A stretch of DNA of 64,000 nucleotides from VGRW01 sp031396695 (GCA_031396695.1 JANNLG010000013.1:19025-83024); one strand, 5' to 3'; counted from the first letter of the stretch, positions 25,945 to 35,207 are shown. Made by a program: numbers and translations. The notes: generated by a model not told the origin, from the sequence alone.

Positions 25945-27992
25945 GACGCCTGTCGATCATCGCCGCCGCGCTCGCAGCGCTCGTCGTGATCCTCGCCGGT
26001 GTCGCCCTCTACTTCTTCGACGTCGAGACGCTGCGCGAGCCGCTGCAGACCCAGGCGAGCGCGGCGCTCGGCCGGGAGGCCAAGCTCGGCGAGATCTCGC
26101 TCTCGCTGTTCCCGCTGCCCGCGGTGCGCGTGACCGACATCCGCATCGCCGGGCCCAAGCCCTCCGATCCGCCGTTCGCCGAGATCGAGGAGCTGCGCCT
26201 GCGGGTCGCGATCCTGCCGCTGCTCGCGCGCCAGGTCGTGCTGCGCTCGCTCGAGATCGACTCGCCGCGCGTGCACGTTCCCTTCGACGAGGCCGGCAAG
26301 CCGATCTTCCCGGGACCGGCGGCCGCGAAGTCGAAGGCCGCGCCCGCGGAGGGCGCGACGCCGACCGAATCCGAGGCCGACGCGGATGCCGGCGCCGCGA
26401 GCCTAGCGCTGGCGGTCGACCGCATCTCCGTCGACGGCGCGCGCGTCGAGTTCGGCCCGTGGTTGATCGAGAACGCGAGCATCTCGGGACGGCTCTCGCT
26501 CGACGGCACGGGCTCGTTTCGCGTCGCGCTCGATCTGCCGGGGATCGGCGAGCTGCGCAATACCGAGCTGAAGCTGGCGGAGCTCACCGGGCCCGCGCCC
26601 GAGGTCGCGGCGCAGGGCGAGTTCTTCGCGGATCTCGCGCCGCTCGGCAAACGCTTCGCGCTCTCGCAGGAGATCTCCGGACGGGCGCGAGGCGAGTTCG
26701 AGATCGAGCTTGCGGGCGCGGAGCTTCGCGCGGCGACGGCGAACATCGACGTGCCCGACTTGCTCGTGCGATCCGGGGACCTGGTCGTCTCCGGCCCCGC
26801 GCGCGCGCACGCGGTGCTCGGCGAGAGTTACTCGGTCGATCTGAGTGACACGCGCGTGGAGAAGACTGGGCTTTTCGCGAAGCCCAAGCGCACGCCTCTC
26901 TCGGTCACGGGCACGCTCGGGCGCGAACCGAATCTGTCGGCCGTGCGCGAAGCGCTAGTGAAGATCGGCACGAACGTAATTCCGCTCGGCCTCGAGCTGG
27001 AGCGGCGTCCGATCCTGGTGCACGTGCGGCGCTCGGCGATCGATCTCGCGTCGCTGCGCGAGTTGCTGCCTCCCGACCGGCCCTCGCTGTCGGGACGCCT
27101 GCACGTCGAGGCGCTCGACGTGCAGATCGATCCGCTGCGCGTGACCGGCAACGCGGCGCTCGACAACGTCGAGACCAAACTCGAGCACGGGCCGATCCGC
27201 GTCTCGGGACCGCTGCGCGGAAAGGGCCAGCAGATCGCGCTCGAGAACGGCTCCGCCGTCGTCGGCGAGCAGACGATCGCGATCAATGCGACCTACGACC
27301 TCGAGTCGGGCGCGATCGCCGCGAGTTACGACACCGCGAACAGTCAGCTCGGGGCACTGATCGCTGCGCTCTCGGGGCGCGGCGAGGTCGACGGCACGCT
27401 CAACTCCGCGGGTCAGCTCACGGCGCCGACTCCCGACCTGAACGCGCTCGCGGGCACGGGCCGGATCGACATCCAGCCCGGCCGCATCCAGGGCTTCTCG
27501 CTCGTGAAGTCGCTGATGGGTTCGCTCTCGGCACTGCCCGGTGTCGCCGCGGCGGCGAGCGGCAAGGATCTCTCGCGCTACGACGACGAACGCTTCGAGC
27601 GACTCACCGCCGACTACAAGATCGCGGACGGCCGTGTCTCGACCGAGAACCTCGAGCTCGCCTATCAGGACGCGACCGCGTTCCTGCACGGCTCGGTCGG
27701 AATGAGCGACCGCAGCCTCGATCTGGCCGGGCGCGTGGTGCTCAGCAAGCAGGCCGACGCCGACCTCGCCGGCGACAAGCGCGCGCGCGAGCGCGTGATT
27801 CCGATCGCGCACATCACCGGCACGCTCGACGCGCCGCGGGTCGAGATCGATCAGAAGACGCTCGCCGCGCTCGCGCTCGCCTACGGTGGAAACGACAAGA
27901 CGCGCGAGAAGATCGACAAGGCCCTCGGGCCGGGCGCCGCCGAAGCCGTCGAGGGAATCCTGGGCAACATCTTGGGCGGGAAGAAGAAATAG
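25941..27992 (+). CDS. AsmA-family envelope protein
   Basis: A 683-residue protein anchored by one N-terminal membrane helix (about 5-27, IIAAALAALVVILAGVALYFF) followed by a long periplasmic beta-rich body. The first 90 residues (ALGREAKLGEISLSLFPLPAVRVTDIRI) match the AsmA N-terminal module. The DUF748/AsmA-2-type C-terminus includes QPGRIQGFSLVKSLMGSLSALPG. AsmA-like proteins belong to the group proposed to move phospholipid to the outer membrane. The TTG start overlaps the gatA stop (TTGA). A Pro/Ala/Glu-rich segment lies at about 118-155. Confidence 0.85.
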   Translation: MRRLSIIAAALAALVVILAGVALYFFDVETLREPLQTQASAALGREAKLGEISLSLFPLPAVRVTDIRIAGPKPSDPPFAEIEELRLRVAILPLLARQVVLRSLEIDSPRVHVPFDEAGKPIFPGPAAAKSKAAPAEGATPTESEADADAGAASLALAVDRISVDGARVEFGPWLIENASISGRLSLDGTGSFRVALDLPGIGELRNTELKLAELTGPAPEVAAQGEFFADLAPLGKRFALSQEISGRARGEFEIELAGAELRAATANIDVPDLLVRSGDLVVSGPARAHAVLGESYSVDLSDTRVEKTGLFAKPKRTPLSVTGTLGREPNLSAVREALVKIGTNVIPLGLELERRPILVHVRRSAIDLASLRELLPPDRPSLSGRLHVEALDVQIDPLRVTGNAALDNVETKLEHGPIRVSGPLRGKGQQIALENGSAVVGEQTIAINATYDLESGAIAASYDTANSQLGALIAALSGRGEVDGTLNSAGQLTAPTPDLNALAGTGRIDIQPGRIQGFSLVKSLMGSLSALPGVAAAASGKDLSRYDDERFERLTADYKIADGRVSTENLELAYQDATAFLHGSVGMSDRSLDLAGRVVLSKQADADLAGDKRARERVIPIAHITGTLDAPRVEIDQKTLAALALAYGGNDKTREKIDKALGPGAAEAVEGILGNILGGKKK

Positions 27993-29047
27993 CCGACTCG
28001 TCGTTCTTCACCGTTCGCCTCTCGGGCGACGCGGTCGAGCTGCTCGATCAGCGGCTTCTGCCCGGCGACGAGCGCTACCTCCGGCTCACGGAAGTCGAAG
28101 AGATCGCGCGCGCGATCGAGACGCTGGCCGTGCGCGGAGCACCCGCGATCGGCGTCACGGCCGCGATGGCGATCGCGGTCGCGCTCGCGCACGCGCCCGA
28201 CGCGGGTCTTGCGAGCGCGCTCGAGCGGGCGGTGTCGCGGCTCGTGCGCACGCGCCCCACGGCGGTGAACCTGGCGTGGGCGCTCGAGCGCATGGCGCGC
28301 GAAGTCGGCGCGCGGATCGAGGCCGGCGCGACGGCCGACGACGTGCGTGCCCACGCGCGCGCGCTCGCGCAGCGAATCCACGACGACGACGTTGCGAGCT
28401 GTCGCGCGATCGGCGACGCCGGCGCGCCGCTCCTGCCGCTGAACGCGCGCGTGCTCACGCACTGCAACGCGGGCGCGCTCGCCACCGCCGGCTACGGCAC
28501 CGCGCTGGGCGTGATCCGCAGCGCTTCGCGCAGCGGACGCCTCTCGCACGTGCTGGCGCAGGAGACGCGTCCGTTCCTGCAAGGCGCGCGACTCACGACT
28601 TGGGAGCTCGCACGCGACGGCATCCCAGTGACGCTCGTGACCGACGGCATGGGCGGCGCGCTCATGGCGCGCGGCGAGATCGACGCCGTGGTGGTCGGCG
28701 CGGATCGCATCGCGGCCAACGGCGACGTCGCGAACAAGATCGGCACCTACACGCTGGCGGTGCTGGCGCACGCGCACGGTCTGCCGTTCTACGTCGCGGC
28801 GCCGGTGTCGACCCTGGACCTCGAAACGCCGACCGGGAAGGAGATCCCGATCGAGCAGCGCAGCTCCGACGAAGTCACTCGGTTCGCCGGAGTGTCGATC
28901 GCGGCCGCCGGCGTGACCGCGCTGCACCCGGCCTTCGATGTGACGCCCGCCACACTCGTGACCGCGATCGTGACAGAGCGCGGCGTTCTGCGCCCCCCCT
29001 ACGGACCGGCCCTCGCGGCTCAACGGCGCGAGTCCGAAGGCCGATGA
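27989..29047 (+). CDS. mtnA: S-methyl-5-thioribose-1-phosphate isomerase, apparent ATA start
   Basis: The methionine-salvage isomerase, 352 codons by the chosen start. Conserved core motifs are VRGAPAIGV, ARLTTWELARDGIPVTLVTDGM, the catalytic Asp region VVVGADRIAANGDVANKIGTYTLA and the ending of the eIF2B-like fold. Homology to MtnA (TVRLSGDAVELLDQRLLPGDERYL) extends upstream to about base 28001, but no ATG, GTG or TTG occurs there in frame. The only near-start codon is ATA at 27989, overlapping the asmA-like stop as ATAG. The first standard codon, GTG 28130, would delete about 47 conserved residues. Enzyme identity is firm; the start is not. Confidence 0.9.
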   Translation: MADSSFFTVRLSGDAVELLDQRLLPGDERYLRLTEVEEIARAIETLAVRGAPAIGVTAAMAIAVALAHAPDAGLASALERAVSRLVRTRPTAVNLAWALERMAREVGARIEAGATADDVRAHARALAQRIHDDDVASCRAIGDAGAPLLPLNARVLTHCNAGALATAGYGTALGVIRSASRSGRLSHVLAQETRPFLQGARLTTWELARDGIPVTLVTDGMGGALMARGEIDAVVVGADRIAANGDVANKIGTYTLAVLAHAHGLPFYVAAPVSTLDLETPTGKEIPIEQRSSDEVTRFAGVSIAAAGVTALHPAFDVTPATLVTAIVTERGVLRPPYGPALAAQRRESEGR

Positions 29048-29089
29048 CTCGGATGGACCCGATCCCGTCCAGCGGGGAGCAGATCGCCT

Positions 29090-30946
29090 TTGGAAGTGCT
29101 GATCGTCGAAGATAATCGAGCACTGGCTCGATCTCTCGGGCAAGCGCTCGAACGCGCCGGCTACGGCTGCCGCCAGGTGCACGACGGAATCGCTGCGCTC
29201 GAGGCCGTCGGCAAGGCCGCACCCGATCTGATCCTGATCGATCTCTTGCTGCCGAGGAAGGACGGTCAGAGCGTGATCTCGACGCTCGCCGCGGCCGAGG
29301 CCACCCGAAAGATCCCGATCATCGCAATGAGCGGTGTGTTCCGCGGCGCCGATCCCGCCAAAAGTGTGGTCGCCGCGGGCGCGCGCGGATTTCTCGAGAA
29401 GCCGTTCGAGATGTCCGTGCTGCTCGACCGCGTCTCGCGCTTGATCGGCCGGCCCGTTCCCGCCGAGAGCAAGGTCGCAGTCGACGCGCTCGACCTCGCG
29501 TCGACGCCCGCCGCTGAAGTGCTCTGGAGCGCGATGCAGATCAAGTCGACGGGCGCCGTGCACTTCGAGCAGGGCAAGCGGCAGAAGGTCGTCGTGCTCG
29601 ACGCGGGCATGCCGTTCGCGGTGCGCTCGAACCTGGCGCGCGAATCGCTCGGCCGGCGCTTGATCGAGTCGGGCCGTATCGACGAGCGGACGTTCGAGGA
29701 AGCGCATCGCCGCTCGAAGGCGACGGGCAAGCGCCAGGGCGAGATCCTGATCCAGATGGGCGCGCTCACCGAGGCCGACCTGCGCGAAGCGCTCACGAGC
29801 CAGGCGGCCGACAAGCTCCTCGACGTATTCAGCTGGACCGAGGGCCGCGCGTGGACGCAGGCTGGTGTGCGCGCGATGTCGCTCACCTCCGAGCTCACGG
29901 GCTGGACGCCGCGCCAGACCATCCTGCGCGGCGCGCCGCGCGTGAACGACACGGTCGTCGCCAAGCGTCTCGAGCTCTACCAGTCGTGCGAGGTGTCCCA
30001 GGAGAGCCTGCACCTCGAGGATGGCGAGAACACCGACGCCGTCGCCGGCCTGTGGCAGGCGGTCGGCAAGCCGCAGAAGGTGCGGCACCTGATGAACCCC
30101 CACGCGAGCACGCTGTACGCGCTGTGGCTGATCGGCGCCGTCGACCTGCGAGTCGACAAGGACGACACGCAGACGTCGCTTCCCGGTGTAGGCCCCGCCG
30201 CGGCCGTGGCCGAGCTCGAGGCGAAGCTCCGCAGCAGGCTGGCTTCGTTCGAGGGCGCGACGCACTACCAGGTTCTGGGCCTCGAGACCGACGCGCGCGA
30301 CGAGGACGTGCGGCAGGCCTTCATGGCGCTCGCGAAGGTCTTCCACCCCGACAAGGTCGGCCGACGTGCTCCGGGGCTCGGCGAGCTGGCGGCGAGGGTC
30401 TTCGCGCGCATCTCGGAGGCGAACGACGTGCTCGGCAGTCCCGACACGCGCGCGGGCTACACCGCGCAGCTGCGCCAGACGCGCGGCGCCGCTGCGGATC
30501 GCCAGGCCGTGAGCAAGATCCTCACCGCCGAGCAACAGTTCCGGCGCGCCGAGGAAGCCATGCGGCGCAAGGATTGGGACGTCGCGCTCGAGTCCCTGCG
30601 CTGGGCGCTGGAGCTCGATCCCGATGAGGGTGAGTTCCACTCGATGCGCGGCTGGGTGATGTTCCTGAAGCAGCAGGACCAGGGCGGTGGCGACGCCGAA
30701 GCCGCCATGACCCACCTGAAGAAGGGCATCGCGCTCTCGCCACAGGCCCCGAGCGGCTGGTTCTACATGGGCCAGATCCGGAAGGCTTGCGGAGATGCGG
30801 CCGAAGCGGAGAAAATGTTCCGCAAGGTGATCGAGGTGCGCCCGGACCACGTCGAGGCGTTGCGCGAAGTCCGCTTGATGCAGTTGCGTCGCGCCAAGGG
30901 CGACGACACGATTGCGGGCAGGCTCTTCGGAAGGAAGAAGAAGTAG
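29090..30946 (+). CDS. Response regulator fused to DUF4388, J domain and TPR repeats
   Basis: A 618-residue multidomain regulator. The receiver (about 1-120) has Asp in LILIDLLLPRKDG, Ser in IAMSGVF and Lys in GFLEKPFE. A DUF4388/PATAN-like domain (about 140-260) includes SAMQIKSTGAVHFEQGKRQK and LGRRLIESGRID. After a linker a J domain (about 385-455) has HPDK in VFHPDKVGRR, followed by TPR-type repeats (about 480-600). REC-DUF4388 proteins are common in myxobacteria. The J domain suggests that it recruits DnaK. TTG start; the next gene's GTG shares one base with its stop. Confidence 0.88.
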   Translation: MEVLIVEDNRALARSLGQALERAGYGCRQVHDGIAALEAVGKAAPDLILIDLLLPRKDGQSVISTLAAAEATRKIPIIAMSGVFRGADPAKSVVAAGARGFLEKPFEMSVLLDRVSRLIGRPVPAESKVAVDALDLASTPAAEVLWSAMQIKSTGAVHFEQGKRQKVVVLDAGMPFAVRSNLARESLGRRLIESGRIDERTFEEAHRRSKATGKRQGEILIQMGALTEADLREALTSQAADKLLDVFSWTEGRAWTQAGVRAMSLTSELTGWTPRQTILRGAPRVNDTVVAKRLELYQSCEVSQESLHLEDGENTDAVAGLWQAVGKPQKVRHLMNPHASTLYALWLIGAVDLRVDKDDTQTSLPGVGPAAAVAELEAKLRSRLASFEGATHYQVLGLETDARDEDVRQAFMALAKVFHPDKVGRRAPGLGELAARVFARISEANDVLGSPDTRAGYTAQLRQTRGAAADRQAVSKILTAEQQFRRAEEAMRRKDWDVALESLRWALELDPDEGEFHSMRGWVMFLKQQDQGGGDAEAAMTHLKKGIALSPQAPSGWFYMGQIRKACGDAAEAEKMFRKVIEVRPDHVEALREVRLMQLRRAKGDDTIAGRLFGRKKK

Positions 30947-31866
30947 TGGGTGTCGAGAAGACCGAGCGCGTCTGGCACAACGGCAAGCTGATCGCCTGGG
31001 ACGACGCCAACGTCCACATCCTCACCCACACGCTGCACTACGGACTCGGAGTCTTCGAGGGCATCCGCTGCTATCGCGCCGACGACGGCCGAAGCAGCGT
31101 CTTCCGCCTGAAGGAGCACGTCGAGCGGCTCGCGCTCTCCGCGAAGATCGTCGAGATCGACATGCCCTACACGCGCGAGCAGGTCGAGGCCGCGATCCTC
31201 GACACGCTGCGCGCCAACCGCATGGCCGAGGGCTACATCCGACCGCTCGTCTACCTGGGCGCCGGGGCGATGGGGCTGCTTCCCAAGGACAACCCGCCGC
31301 AGCTCGCGATCATCGTCTGGCCGTGGGGTGCCTACCTGGGCGAAGAGGGCCTCGAGCGCGGCATCCGCGGGAAGGTCTCGTCGTACACGCGCCACCACCC
31401 GAACGTGTCGATGACCAAGTCGAAGACCTGCGGCGACTACGTGAACTCGATCCTCGCCAAGCGCGAGGTCACGCGCATGGGCTACGACGAGGCGATCATG
31501 CTCGACACCAACGGTCTGGTCGCGGAGTGCAGCGGCGAGAACCTGTTCGTGGTGCGCCGGGGCGTGCTGAAGACCCCGCCGCTCGTGTCCGTGCTCGAGG
31601 GCATCACGCGCGACTCGGTGATCCGCATCGCGCGCGACAAGGGCATCGAGGTGCTCGAGACCGCGCTCACGCGCGACGAGCTCTACTGCGCCGACGAGGT
31701 GTTCCTGACCGGCACGGCGGCCGAGCTCACGCCGGTGCGCGAAGTCGACGATCGCCAGGTCGGCGCCGGCTCACGCGGCCCGATCACCAAGACCATCCAG
31801 GCGACCTTCTTCGACGCCGTCCACGGCCGCGACCGCAAGTACGAGAGCTGGCTGAGTCGGGTTTAA
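30946..31866 (+). CDS. ilvE: Branched-chain amino acid aminotransferase (class IV)
   Basis: A 306-residue PLP enzyme of class IV that interconverts Val, Leu and Ile with their 2-oxoacids. Motifs include THTLHYGLGVFEGIRCY, RPLVYLGAG, the PLP-lysine segment SMTKSKTCGDYVNSILAK, DEAIMLDTNGLVAECSGENLF and GITRDSVIRIA. GTG start at TAGTG, overlapping the preceding stop by one base. The TCGDY in place of the more usual SGNY near the lysine is a mild variation. It is probably co-transcribed with the J-domain regulator, with no obvious functional link. Confidence 0.93.
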   Translation: MGVEKTERVWHNGKLIAWDDANVHILTHTLHYGLGVFEGIRCYRADDGRSSVFRLKEHVERLALSAKIVEIDMPYTREQVEAAILDTLRANRMAEGYIRPLVYLGAGAMGLLPKDNPPQLAIIVWPWGAYLGEEGLERGIRGKVSSYTRHHPNVSMTKSKTCGDYVNSILAKREVTRMGYDEAIMLDTNGLVAECSGENLFVVRRGVLKTPPLVSVLEGITRDSVIRIARDKGIEVLETALTRDELYCADEVFLTGTAAELTPVREVDDRQVGAGSRGPITKTIQATFFDAVHGRDRKYESWLSRV

Positions 31867-31974
31867 CTTCGTTCGCCTTCGGCTCACTGCGCGCGCCTTC
31901 GGCGCTTGCGGGGGCTCGCTCGGGACGGCCCTCGCTCGCCCGTCTAGCATCGCTGCGCCGCAAAGCCGAAGGCT
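31867..31974. repeat. TTCG-rich intergenic stretch, possible diverged repeat copy
   Basis: The 108 bases between the convergent ilvE and DegT-like genes contain CTTCGTTCGCCTTCGGCTCACTGCGCGC and GCGCTTGC. This resembles the tail of the dispersed repeat near 39072, without the hairpin head. A small inverted repeat (GCCGAAGGCTTC) is near its right end. Assignment as a repeat copy is tentative. Confidence 0.4.
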
Positions 31975-33507
31975 TCAGCCGATCGCGAAACCGAAGACTT
32001 CATCCAGGACGCGGTCGCGCTGGGAGTCGGTGAGGCTCTCGTCGACGGGCAGCAGGATGCCGGTGGCTCGCGCGTGCTCGGTCGCGGGCAGGCTCGCGAG
32101 CTCGCGCTCGACGAGCGGAAGGTGCAGCCGCCGCGTCTCGATCCCGCTCTCGAGCAGGAGCTTCGCGAGATCGTCGGCCGACGTGCGCGCGAAGCGCGTG
32201 AGCCGCAGCAGGTAGTCCGAGTAGGTCGGCAGCGCGCGCTCCGGCGTGGGCGGCACGCGGAACGCGTCGTAGCGCGAGAGCTCCGCGGAGTAGGCGCTGG
32301 CGATCCGGCGGCGCGCCGCGACGCGATCCTCCCAGTGGCCGAGAGCGCGGCGCGCGAGGCGGCTCAGACCGTCGCCGATGCGCTGCTCGGCGAGCCGGGG
32401 CGCGAGCTCCTTGGCGATCGCCTCCGGCAGCGCGACCAGACAGACCTGGAAGCCGGGGGCGTGCACGCCGAGCGGAAGTCGGAACACGCTCGCGCACGGA
32501 CTGCGTCCGAGCCGCGAGCCGGCGAAGGTCGCGCCGAGACTCTGGCAGCCGTCCTCGAACAGCTCGAGTCCGCGCTCCTCGGCGAGTCCGTACAGCGCGT
32601 CGAGCTCGGCGGCTTGTCCGAGCGGATGCGCGACCAGGATCGCGCGTGTGCGCGAGCTGATCGCCGCCGCAGCAGTGGCGGGACTGAGCGTGAGTCGTTC
32701 CGGATGCACGTCTGCGAAAACCGGCCGCAGACCCGACGCGCGCAGCGCGTCGAGCGCCGCAGCCGAGACGACGCCGGGCACGATCACTTCGTCGTCGTTG
32801 CGCAGGCCGAGCCCGGCGGTCAGCGCCAGAAATGCCTCGCCCGGCGAACGCAGCGCCAGCACGCGATCGGCCCCGAGATAGGAAGCGGCCTCGCGCTCGA
32901 GCGCTTCGGTCTCGGCTCCGGGGTCGGGACTCGCGAGCAGAAGCGCGAGCCGGTCCTCGTCCTGGCGCGAGCTGTCGAACGAAACCCCGCGACCGACACT
33001 CGCGTCCGACGGCACGAGCTGATCGAGGAACGTCTCGAGGCAGTCGCCGACCGAATCGATCATACACTGGAAGGCGTCGCCTGAGCCCGCGTCGCTCCCG
33101 ACTTCGGGCAGCTCGCGGCGCAGCACTTCCTGCCCGCGCTGGCGCAACACGATGCCCGGGCAGGCCGGGTTCGCGAAGCGATCGACGACTTCGAGCAGCC
33201 CGAAACGGCAGTTGCCCGCGACCGAGAGCGGGACGTCCACAATTCCGCCGAGTGCGATCGCGAGATCGGGTCGGATGCGATCCTCGAGCCAGCGCGCGAT
33301 CTCCTCGCCGAGCTTCTGCCCGCTGCGTGCGGGAATCCCCGCGCGATCGCAGAGCTCGAGGATCTCGGGGCAGAAATCCCGCTCCGCGCCGCCCTCGATG
33401 CCGATGAACGCCACCACGCGATCGCCGCGCTCGAGCAACCGCTCCAGCACGCAGACGGTGCGATAGGTGCCGCCGATCAGCAGGATTCTCGGGTTGTTCG
33501 GATTCAT
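31975..33507 (-). CDS. Fusion of formyltransferase-like Rossmann domain and DegT/DnrJ/EryC1-like domain lacking the PLP lysine
   Basis: A 510-residue two-domain protein. The N-terminal ~190 residues look like a Rossmann or formyltransferase-type domain (RILLIGGTYRTVCVLERLL, RPDLAIALGGIVDVP). From about 210 on, the sequence follows the sugar aminotransferase fold (DEVIVPGVVSAAALDAL, GLRPVFADVHPERLTL, ELFEDGCQSLGATFAGSRLG). The segment that should carry the Schiff-base lysine and GEGG reads ASVFRLPLGVHAPGFQV with no lysine. It is therefore unlikely to be a normal aminotransferase. ATG 33507 gives the cleanest domain start. Divergent from ispG. Confidence 0.78.
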   Translation of the reverse strand: MNPNNPRILLIGGTYRTVCVLERLLERGDRVVAFIGIEGGAERDFCPEILELCDRAGIPARSGQKLGEEIARWLEDRIRPDLAIALGGIVDVPLSVAGNCRFGLLEVVDRFANPACPGIVLRQRGQEVLRRELPEVGSDAGSGDAFQCMIDSVGDCLETFLDQLVPSDASVGRGVSFDSSRQDEDRLALLLASPDPGAETEALEREAASYLGADRVLALRSPGEAFLALTAGLGLRNDDEVIVPGVVSAAALDALRASGLRPVFADVHPERLTLSPATAAAAISSRTRAILVAHPLGQAAELDALYGLAEERGLELFEDGCQSLGATFAGSRLGRSPCASVFRLPLGVHAPGFQVCLVALPEAIAKELAPRLAEQRIGDGLSRLARRALGHWEDRVAARRRIASAYSAELSRYDAFRVPPTPERALPTYSDYLLRLTRFARTSADDLAKLLLESGIETRRLHLPLVERELASLPATEHARATGILLPVDESLTDSQRDRVLDEVFGFAIG

Positions 33508-33667
33508 GGCTTCGCGCGGCCGGGAAAAGCAAGGCGCGTGCCCGCGACACTCGCGCCACCTGTGCACGGGTGACGACTCGCGCGCCGCGCGGCGACGCGA
33601 TTCCGGCGGCGGGCGTCATGAATCGAACACCCGGCGGCCGCGCGCGGGGCCGTGCTACGGTTCGGCC

Positions 33668-34822
33668 GTGAACCTCGCGACCCCCCGCAATCCCACTCGC
33701 CCGGTGCGCGCCGGGCGCGTCGCGATCGGCGCCGGCGCGCCGATCTCGGTGCAGAGTATGTGCGCGACGCACACCCAGGACATCGCGGCCACCGTGGCGC
33801 AGGCCGAGGCGCTCGCGGGCGCGGGCGCCGCGCTGGTGCGCGTGGCCGTCGACAGCAAGGCCGACGCGGACGCGCTGGCCGAGATCCACGCGCGCACCGC
33901 CGTGCCACTCGTCGTCGACCTGCAGGAGCACTACCGGCTCGCGAGCGCGGTCGCGAAGTCGGTCGCGAAGCTGCGCTACAACCCGGGCCACCTGCACCAC
34001 CACGAGCGCGCGCGCAGCATCCGCGACAAGGTCGCGTGGATCGCGGACGTGGCGGGCAGCGCGGGCTGCGCGCTGCGCGTGGGCGTGAACTGCGGCTCGG
34101 TCGCGCCCGAATACGACGAGCGCTTTCCGGGCGACTCGATCGGCGCCATGGTCGCGTGCGCGGTCGAACACTGCGCGCTGCTCGACGGTTTCGGCTTCAC
34201 GAACTTCGTGGTCTCACTCAAGGACTCCGATCCCGCGAAGGTGGTCGAAGCGAACGAGCGCTTCGCGAGCGAGCGGCCGGACGTACCGCTGCACCTCGGT
34301 GTCACGGAGGCGGGACTCCTGCCGATGGGCGAGATCAAGACGAGGATCGCGTTCGAGAAGCTGCTCGCGCGCGGAATCGGCGACACGCTGCGCGTTTCGC
34401 TCACGCTGCCGAACGACCGCAAGCACGAAGAGGTCTTGGTGGGCCTGCGCATCCTGGCCGACGTCGCGGCAGGGCGATTCCGCTCGGTGCCGGAGCTGTC
34501 CGGCTTGAACATCATCTCGTGTCCGTCTTGCTCGCGCGTCGAGAACGAGGCGTTCGTCGAGCTCGCCGAGAAAGTGCGCGATCTCACCGCCTACGCAGTC
34601 GACCACGACGTCACGATCGCGGTGATGGGCTGCCGCGTGAACGGACCCGGCGAGACCGACGACGCGGATCTCGGCCTGTGGTGCGGGCCGCGCGCCGTCA
34701 ACCTGAAGCGCGGCGGCGAGAAGCTCGGCGCGTTCGGTTACGACGAGGTGCTGGTGCGGCTTCGAGAAGAGCTCGACCGCATCATCGCGTCGCGCCCGCG
34801 GCGCGAGGAGGGACACGCATGA
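33668..34822 (+). CDS. ispG: 4-hydroxy-3-methylbut-2-en-1-yl diphosphate synthase (flavodoxin/ferredoxin)
   Basis: A 384-residue IspG/GcpE of the MEP isoprenoid pathway, converting MEcPP to HMBPP. The TIM barrel (about 10-260) starts PISVQSMCATHTQDI. The C-terminal iron-sulfur domain has cluster cysteines in ISCPSCSR and MGCRVNGPGE, with the bridging Glu. GTG 33668 starts the conserved region; longer in-frame extension upstream is non-homologous and is rejected. The gloA ATG overlaps its stop by four bases. The ferredoxin at 45692 is a possible but unproven electron donor. Confidence 0.95.
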   Translation: MNLATPRNPTRPVRAGRVAIGAGAPISVQSMCATHTQDIAATVAQAEALAGAGAALVRVAVDSKADADALAEIHARTAVPLVVDLQEHYRLASAVAKSVAKLRYNPGHLHHHERARSIRDKVAWIADVAGSAGCALRVGVNCGSVAPEYDERFPGDSIGAMVACAVEHCALLDGFGFTNFVVSLKDSDPAKVVEANERFASERPDVPLHLGVTEAGLLPMGEIKTRIAFEKLLARGIGDTLRVSLTLPNDRKHEEVLVGLRILADVAAGRFRSVPELSGLNIISCPSCSRVENEAFVELAEKVRDLTAYAVDHDVTIAVMGCRVNGPGETDDADLGLWCGPRAVNLKRGGEKLGAFGYDEVLVRLREELDRIIASRPRREEGHA

Positions 34823-35202
34823 GGATGCTGCACACGATGCTGCGCGTCGGAGATCTCGAGCGCTCTCTCGCCTTCTACACCGGTCCGCTGGGTATGAAGC
34901 TGCTGCGCAAGCACGACTTCCCCGGCGGCCGCTTCACGCTCGCGTTCGTCGGCTACGGCGACGAGTCCGAGACCGCCGTGCTCGAGCTGACATACAACTG
35001 GGACACCGCCCGCTACGAGATCGGCACGGGCTACGGCCACGTCGCCCTCGGCGTCGACGACATCTACGCGACCTGCGCCCGCATGCGCGACGACGGCGTC
35101 AAAGTCACGCGCGAGCCCGGACCCATGCAGCACGGCACCACCGTGATCGCCTTCGTCGAAGACCCCGACGGCTACAAGATCGAGCTCATCCAACGGCCGT
35201 GA
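34819..35202 (+). CDS. gloA: Lactoylglutathione lyase (glyoxalase I)
   Basis: A 127-residue glyoxalase I that isomerises the methylglyoxal-glutathione hemithioacetal. All four metal ligands occur at the E. coli GloA positions: His5, Glu56, His74 and Glu122 (in LHTML, LELTYN, YGHVAL and KIELIQ). There is no long insertion, so it is of the short Ni/Co-type class. The ATG is in a four-base overlap with ispG, so expression is coupled. The dispersed repeat begins five bases after its stop. Confidence 0.95.
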   Translation: MRMLHTMLRVGDLERSLAFYTGPLGMKLLRKHDFPGGRFTLAFVGYGDESETAVLELTYNWDTARYEIGTGYGHVALGVDDIYATCARMRDDGVKVTREPGPMQHGTTVIAFVEDPDGYKIELIQRP

Positions 35203-35207
35203 CTTTG

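Noticed and set aside
27881..30850. Very long minus-strand open frame (about 990 codons) opposite mtnA and the receiver/J-domain gene
   Set aside because: Low-complexity Arg/Ala/His-rich translation typical of antisense frames in GC-rich genes; the plus-strand products have recognisable domains.
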